Shown here piece by piece: positions 58,018-60,035 of a stretch of 60,035 bases of DNA. Every line of letters begins with the position of its first letter. Positions within the stretch are counted from its first letter, which is position 1. The stretch lies in assembly GCA_024402505.1 (NCBI GenBank), contig JAKSTP010000014.1, positions 1 to 60,035 of the forward strand. Direction: 5' to 3'. The position numbers and the translations under genes were made by a program. The DNA comes from Treponema sp. (GTDB lineage: Bacteria > Spirochaetota > Spirochaetia > Treponematales > Treponemataceae). The notes under the pieces were generated by a model, which saw only the letters and a program-made list of their open reading frames with translations, did not search any database and was not told where the DNA came from.

Positions 58018-59483
58018 TCAAAAGAAACGACTGCATTTACATCTCATTGCCAAGTGACCGATATACACCATTCAGTCTGGCAAAGAAAATCGGAGCCCGT
58101 GTTGTTCTGGAAAGTGCCCGATTTAACCGGGGAAAGGAACGCTACTCAATCCTTATGACCGAAGAAGCTTTCCACATTCTTCAGGATGATGACGGCATTG
58201 CTTTTATTATTGATGGACGACGTGTTCCATTCACAGCACTTACAGCAGAAAGTGCCGGTGGTAAAATCGAGATGATTGCACCGGGTTCAACAGTTCCACA
58301 CACACCTGATATTCTTGATGCACTTCTTTACGTTGCCCAGGAAAATGAACTTCCAGTAAAAGACATTCCGGTTCCGGCCTCAGGGGTTGGTTACCTTGGT
58401 TACGAATTTTGTGCCCGTTGTGATACCATTACTCTTGCACCACAGGCAGACGAACTTAAGATTCCTGAAAGTGAATTTATTGTTGGTCACCTTTACATCG
58501 TTTTTGATCACTTTACAGAAACCCTCCACATCTTTGGTTTGAACTACATTGAACACCAGATTGACCTTCAGAAAACAGTAGAAAACCTTAAGGCCCGCCT
58601 TAATGACCTGGACTTTTCTTATCTTTCGGCTCCAGAAGAACCAAAACCAGTTCGCACCATTACAGACCTGGAACTTTCAGAAAAAGAATATAAAGAAAAG
58701 GTTGTTGCACTTAAGAAAGAAATTGTTGCAGGAAACATTTTCCAGGCAGTTCCAAGCCGCCGTCTTCAGCTGGAATGTGAAAACAGTGCTATGGAAATCT
58801 ACCGCCGTCTTCGCTCAGTAAACCCAAGTCCTTACCTTTTCTACATGGACTTTGGTGACCGCCAGCTGGTTGGTTCAAGCCCGGAAAGCCTTGTTCGCGT
58901 TCGTGACGGTGTTGCTTCCATCCGTCCAATTGCAGGTACACGCCGCCGCGGAAAAGACGCAGCAGAAGATGAAGCACTTAAGCAGAATCTTTTGAGTGAC
59001 CCTAAAGAAAAATCAGAACACCTTATGCTGGTAGACCTGGCCCGAAACGATCTTGGCCGCGTATGTAAAGCAGGTTCTGTTGAAGTTACCCGCTACATGG
59101 ATTGCGAATACTTCAGCCACGTTATGCACCTGGTAAGCGATGTTCAGGGAACAGTCCGCGAAGACTACAAGCAGATTCAGGTACTTCGCTCAGCCTTCCC
59201 TGCCGGAACTGTTTCTGGTTCACCTAAAATCAGTGCCATCCAGATTCTTAGCCGCCTTGAAAAAATCAAGCGCCGCTTCTACGCCGGAGCCGTAGGTTAC
59301 CTTCAGACAAACGGCGACCTGGACTTCTGTATCGGCATCCGCTGTACATTAAAACAGGGCTCCACATGGAGCCTCCAGGCCGGCGGTGGCATTGTCTACG
59401 ATTCAAACCCAGACCGAGAATGGGAAGAAACCAACGAAAAACTAGGCGCTCTCCGTGCCGTAATCACCGGAGAAAAGAAGTAA
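58014..59483 (+). CDS. trpE: Anthranilate synthase component I
   Basis: 489 residues from ATG 58014 (GGAGGA upstream); an earlier in-frame ATG at 57921 precedes the promoter and is not used. Chorismate-binding enzyme: VVLESARF...RYSIL near the N-terminus corresponds to the LLES tryptophan-binding motif, which favours TrpE over PabB and predicts feedback inhibition. The catalytic half has GNIFQAVPSRR, VNPSPYLFYMDFGDRQLVGSSPESLVRV, IRPIAGTRRRG, ELLxDxKExAEHxMLVDLARND-type block (LLSDPKEKSEHLMLVDLARNDLGRV), FPAGTVSGSPKI and GAVGYLQTNGDLDFCIGIRC. It makes anthranilate from chorismate using ammonia from TrpG, encoded next. Confidence 0.96.
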   Translation: MIKRNDCIYISLPSDRYTPFSLAKKIGARVVLESARFNRGKERYSILMTEEAFHILQDDDGIAFIIDGRRVPFTALTAESAGGKIEMIAPGSTVPHTPDILDALLYVAQENELPVKDIPVPASGVGYLGYEFCARCDTITLAPQADELKIPESEFIVGHLYIVFDHFTETLHIFGLNYIEHQIDLQKTVENLKARLNDLDFSYLSAPEEPKPVRTITDLELSEKEYKEKVVALKKEIVAGNIFQAVPSRRLQLECENSAMEIYRRLRSVNPSPYLFYMDFGDRQLVGSSPESLVRVRDGVASIRPIAGTRRRGKDAAEDEALKQNLLSDPKEKSEHLMLVDLARNDLGRVCKAGSVEVTRYMDCEYFSHVMHLVSDVQGTVREDYKQIQVLRSAFPAGTVSGSPKISAIQILSRLEKIKRRFYAGAVGYLQTNGDLDFCIGIRCTLKQGSTWSLQAGGGIVYDSNPDREWEETNEKLGALRAVITGEKK

Positions 59484-59512
59484 AAGCAGAAAAAGCATTT
59501 GTAATTAGCATG

Positions 59513-59629
59513 TTGTTCAAAATGCCCCGGAGTCGGGGTTCCGGCAAAAAACGCATTACCGCAGGAGCATAGCGACGAGGACTCTTGCGTTTTTGGACGG
59601 GTTCCCGACGGGAGGGGAATTTTGAACAA
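59513..59629. repeat. 117-bp palindromic element between trpE and trpG
   Basis: The outer arms TTGTTCAAAAT (59513-59523) and ATTTTGAACAA (59619-59629) are perfect, continuing into GC-rich arms (GCCCCGGAGTCGGGG against CCCGACGGGAGGGG) with few mismatches. An inner pair AAAAACGCA (59547-59555) and TGCGTTTTT (59586-59594) adds a second stem. No protein-like frame crosses it and no T-run follows it. It resembles a small mobile palindromic repeat. It splits the trp operon and could act as a partial terminator or an mRNA stabiliser. Confidence 0.8.
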
Positions 59630-59653
59630 GTTTGTAAGTATAAGGAGATTTTT

Positions 59654-60035
59654 ATGATTTTAGTAATTGATAACTACGACAGTTTTACATATAACGTTGT
59701 TCAGAGCCTCCAGCGCCTTGCTTCCGAAGAAGTACGCGTTGTTCGCTCAAAAGAAATCACAGTTGAAGAAATTGAAGCCATGAACCCAAGCCGCCTGGTA
59801 ATCAGTCCAGGTCCTGGAACACCAAGTGAAGCGGGCGTTTCAATTGCCGCCATTAAATATTTTGCAGGAAAACTTCCTATCCTTGGTGTTTGTCTTGGTC
59901 ATCAGGCTATTGGTGAAGCCTTTGGTGCAAAAATTGTTCAGGCTAAATATATCCGCCACGGTGTTGTAGGAGAAATGGACACAGACGGACGCGGTCTTTT
60001 CCGCATTATGGGCAAAAAAGGTTCTTTCACACGCT
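59654..60035 (+). CDS. trpG: Anthranilate synthase component II, glutamine amidotransferase (3' part outside window)
   Basis: ATG 59654 with AAGGAG 8 nt upstream; 127 codons visible before the window ends. Class I glutamine amidotransferase: MILVIDNYDSFTYNVVQSL, LVISPGPGTPSEAG (oxyanion region) and the nucleophile Cys80 in LGVCLGHQAIGEAFG, then RHGVVGEMDTDGRGLF. It releases ammonia from glutamine for TrpE. Co-oriented with trpE 170 bp upstream; the gap is filled by the palindromic element, so the two may be on one mRNA at different levels. Confidence 0.96.
   Translation, partial: MILVIDNYDSFTYNVVQSLQRLASEEVRVVRSKEITVEEIEAMNPSRLVISPGPGTPSEAGVSIAAIKYFAGKLPILGVCLGHQAIGEAFGAKIVQAKYIRHGVVGEMDTDGRGLFRIMGKKGSFTR

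Noticed and set aside
1..60035. CRISPR array or rRNA operon
   Set aside because: No regularly spaced direct repeats and no rRNA-like sequence were seen on either strand.

Overview
The window is one contiguous stretch of a moderately low-GC bacterial chromosome. The gene set suggests a spirochaete of the Treponema type, probably gut- or rumen-associated. That assignment is inference: it rests on many spirochaete-style lipoproteins (short signal peptide, small residues, Cys), a PilZ protein, a tandem-HD HD-GYP protein, a long-form PFK, carbohydrate-active enzymes and a sugar-binding protein. I recognise no rRNA operon, complete tRNA, CRISPR array, transposase or prophage genes.

Layout. 1-4.5 kb: the 5' part of a sugar ABC-transporter binding protein (minus), a chloramphenicol-acetyltransferase-like protein, an O-methyltransferase with an adenine-type DNA methyltransferase, and a shortened AlbA/Schlafen-type ATPase-wHTH regulator. 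4.5-12 kb: a large secreted glycosidase-like protein whose catalytic motif looks lost, a LacI regulator, and the dTDP-rhamnose operon rfbD-A-C-B, whose rfbB carries an in-frame palindromic repeat. 12-20.3 kb: a compact type II secretion-like operon (secretin, ATPase, inner-membrane protein, major pseudopilin, an unknown one-TM protein, two lipoproteins and a clostripain-family lipoprotein protease). 20.3-30 kb: a short-chain dehydrogenase and pncB. They are followed on the minus strand by a run of glycosidase, Ppx/GppA-HD, Ppk1, radical SAM and auxin-efflux-type transporter. 30-38 kb: a membrane protein with nif3-like and uvrB, then rnhA, PFK, a double cNMP-binding protein and two small exported proteins.

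38-44.3 kb is the accessory-looking part. It holds a gene remnant and a three-gene minus-strand module: DUF3791, an ADP-ribosyltransferase-like DUF3990 protein, and a 71-residue protein. A 420-bp gene-free stretch follows, with hairpins, a dispersed repeat and the 3' half of an initiator-type tRNA. Next come an unknown lipoprotein and a NarX/NarL-type two-component pair. A GTGAGT...ACTCAC dyad stands upstream of both the kinase and the lipoprotein genes. 44.4-60 kb: TPR and PilZ proteins, a 1106-residue GH94-like protein, rpsU, HD-GYP, DUF5718, threonine aldolase, a lipoprotein Memo homologue with a DUF3160 lipoprotein, a dCMP-deaminase-like protein and trpE-trpG (trpG cut by the window end).

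Cross-cutting signals. Many first genes of transcription units have a -10-like hexamer only 5-7 nt (or 9-10 nt) upstream of ATG and no Shine-Dalgarno sequence, which suggests common leaderless or near-leaderless mRNAs. Operon-internal genes and a second promoter class (rfbD, PFK, rpsU, trpE) have ordinary Shine-Dalgarno sequences. The trpE leader holds three GTTTCTAT boxes, a 17-codon Trp-containing upstream ORF overlapping the trpE start, and an adjacent hairpin. A 117-bp palindromic element separates trpE from trpG. All function calls come from reading motifs and remembered family features; no database search was run.
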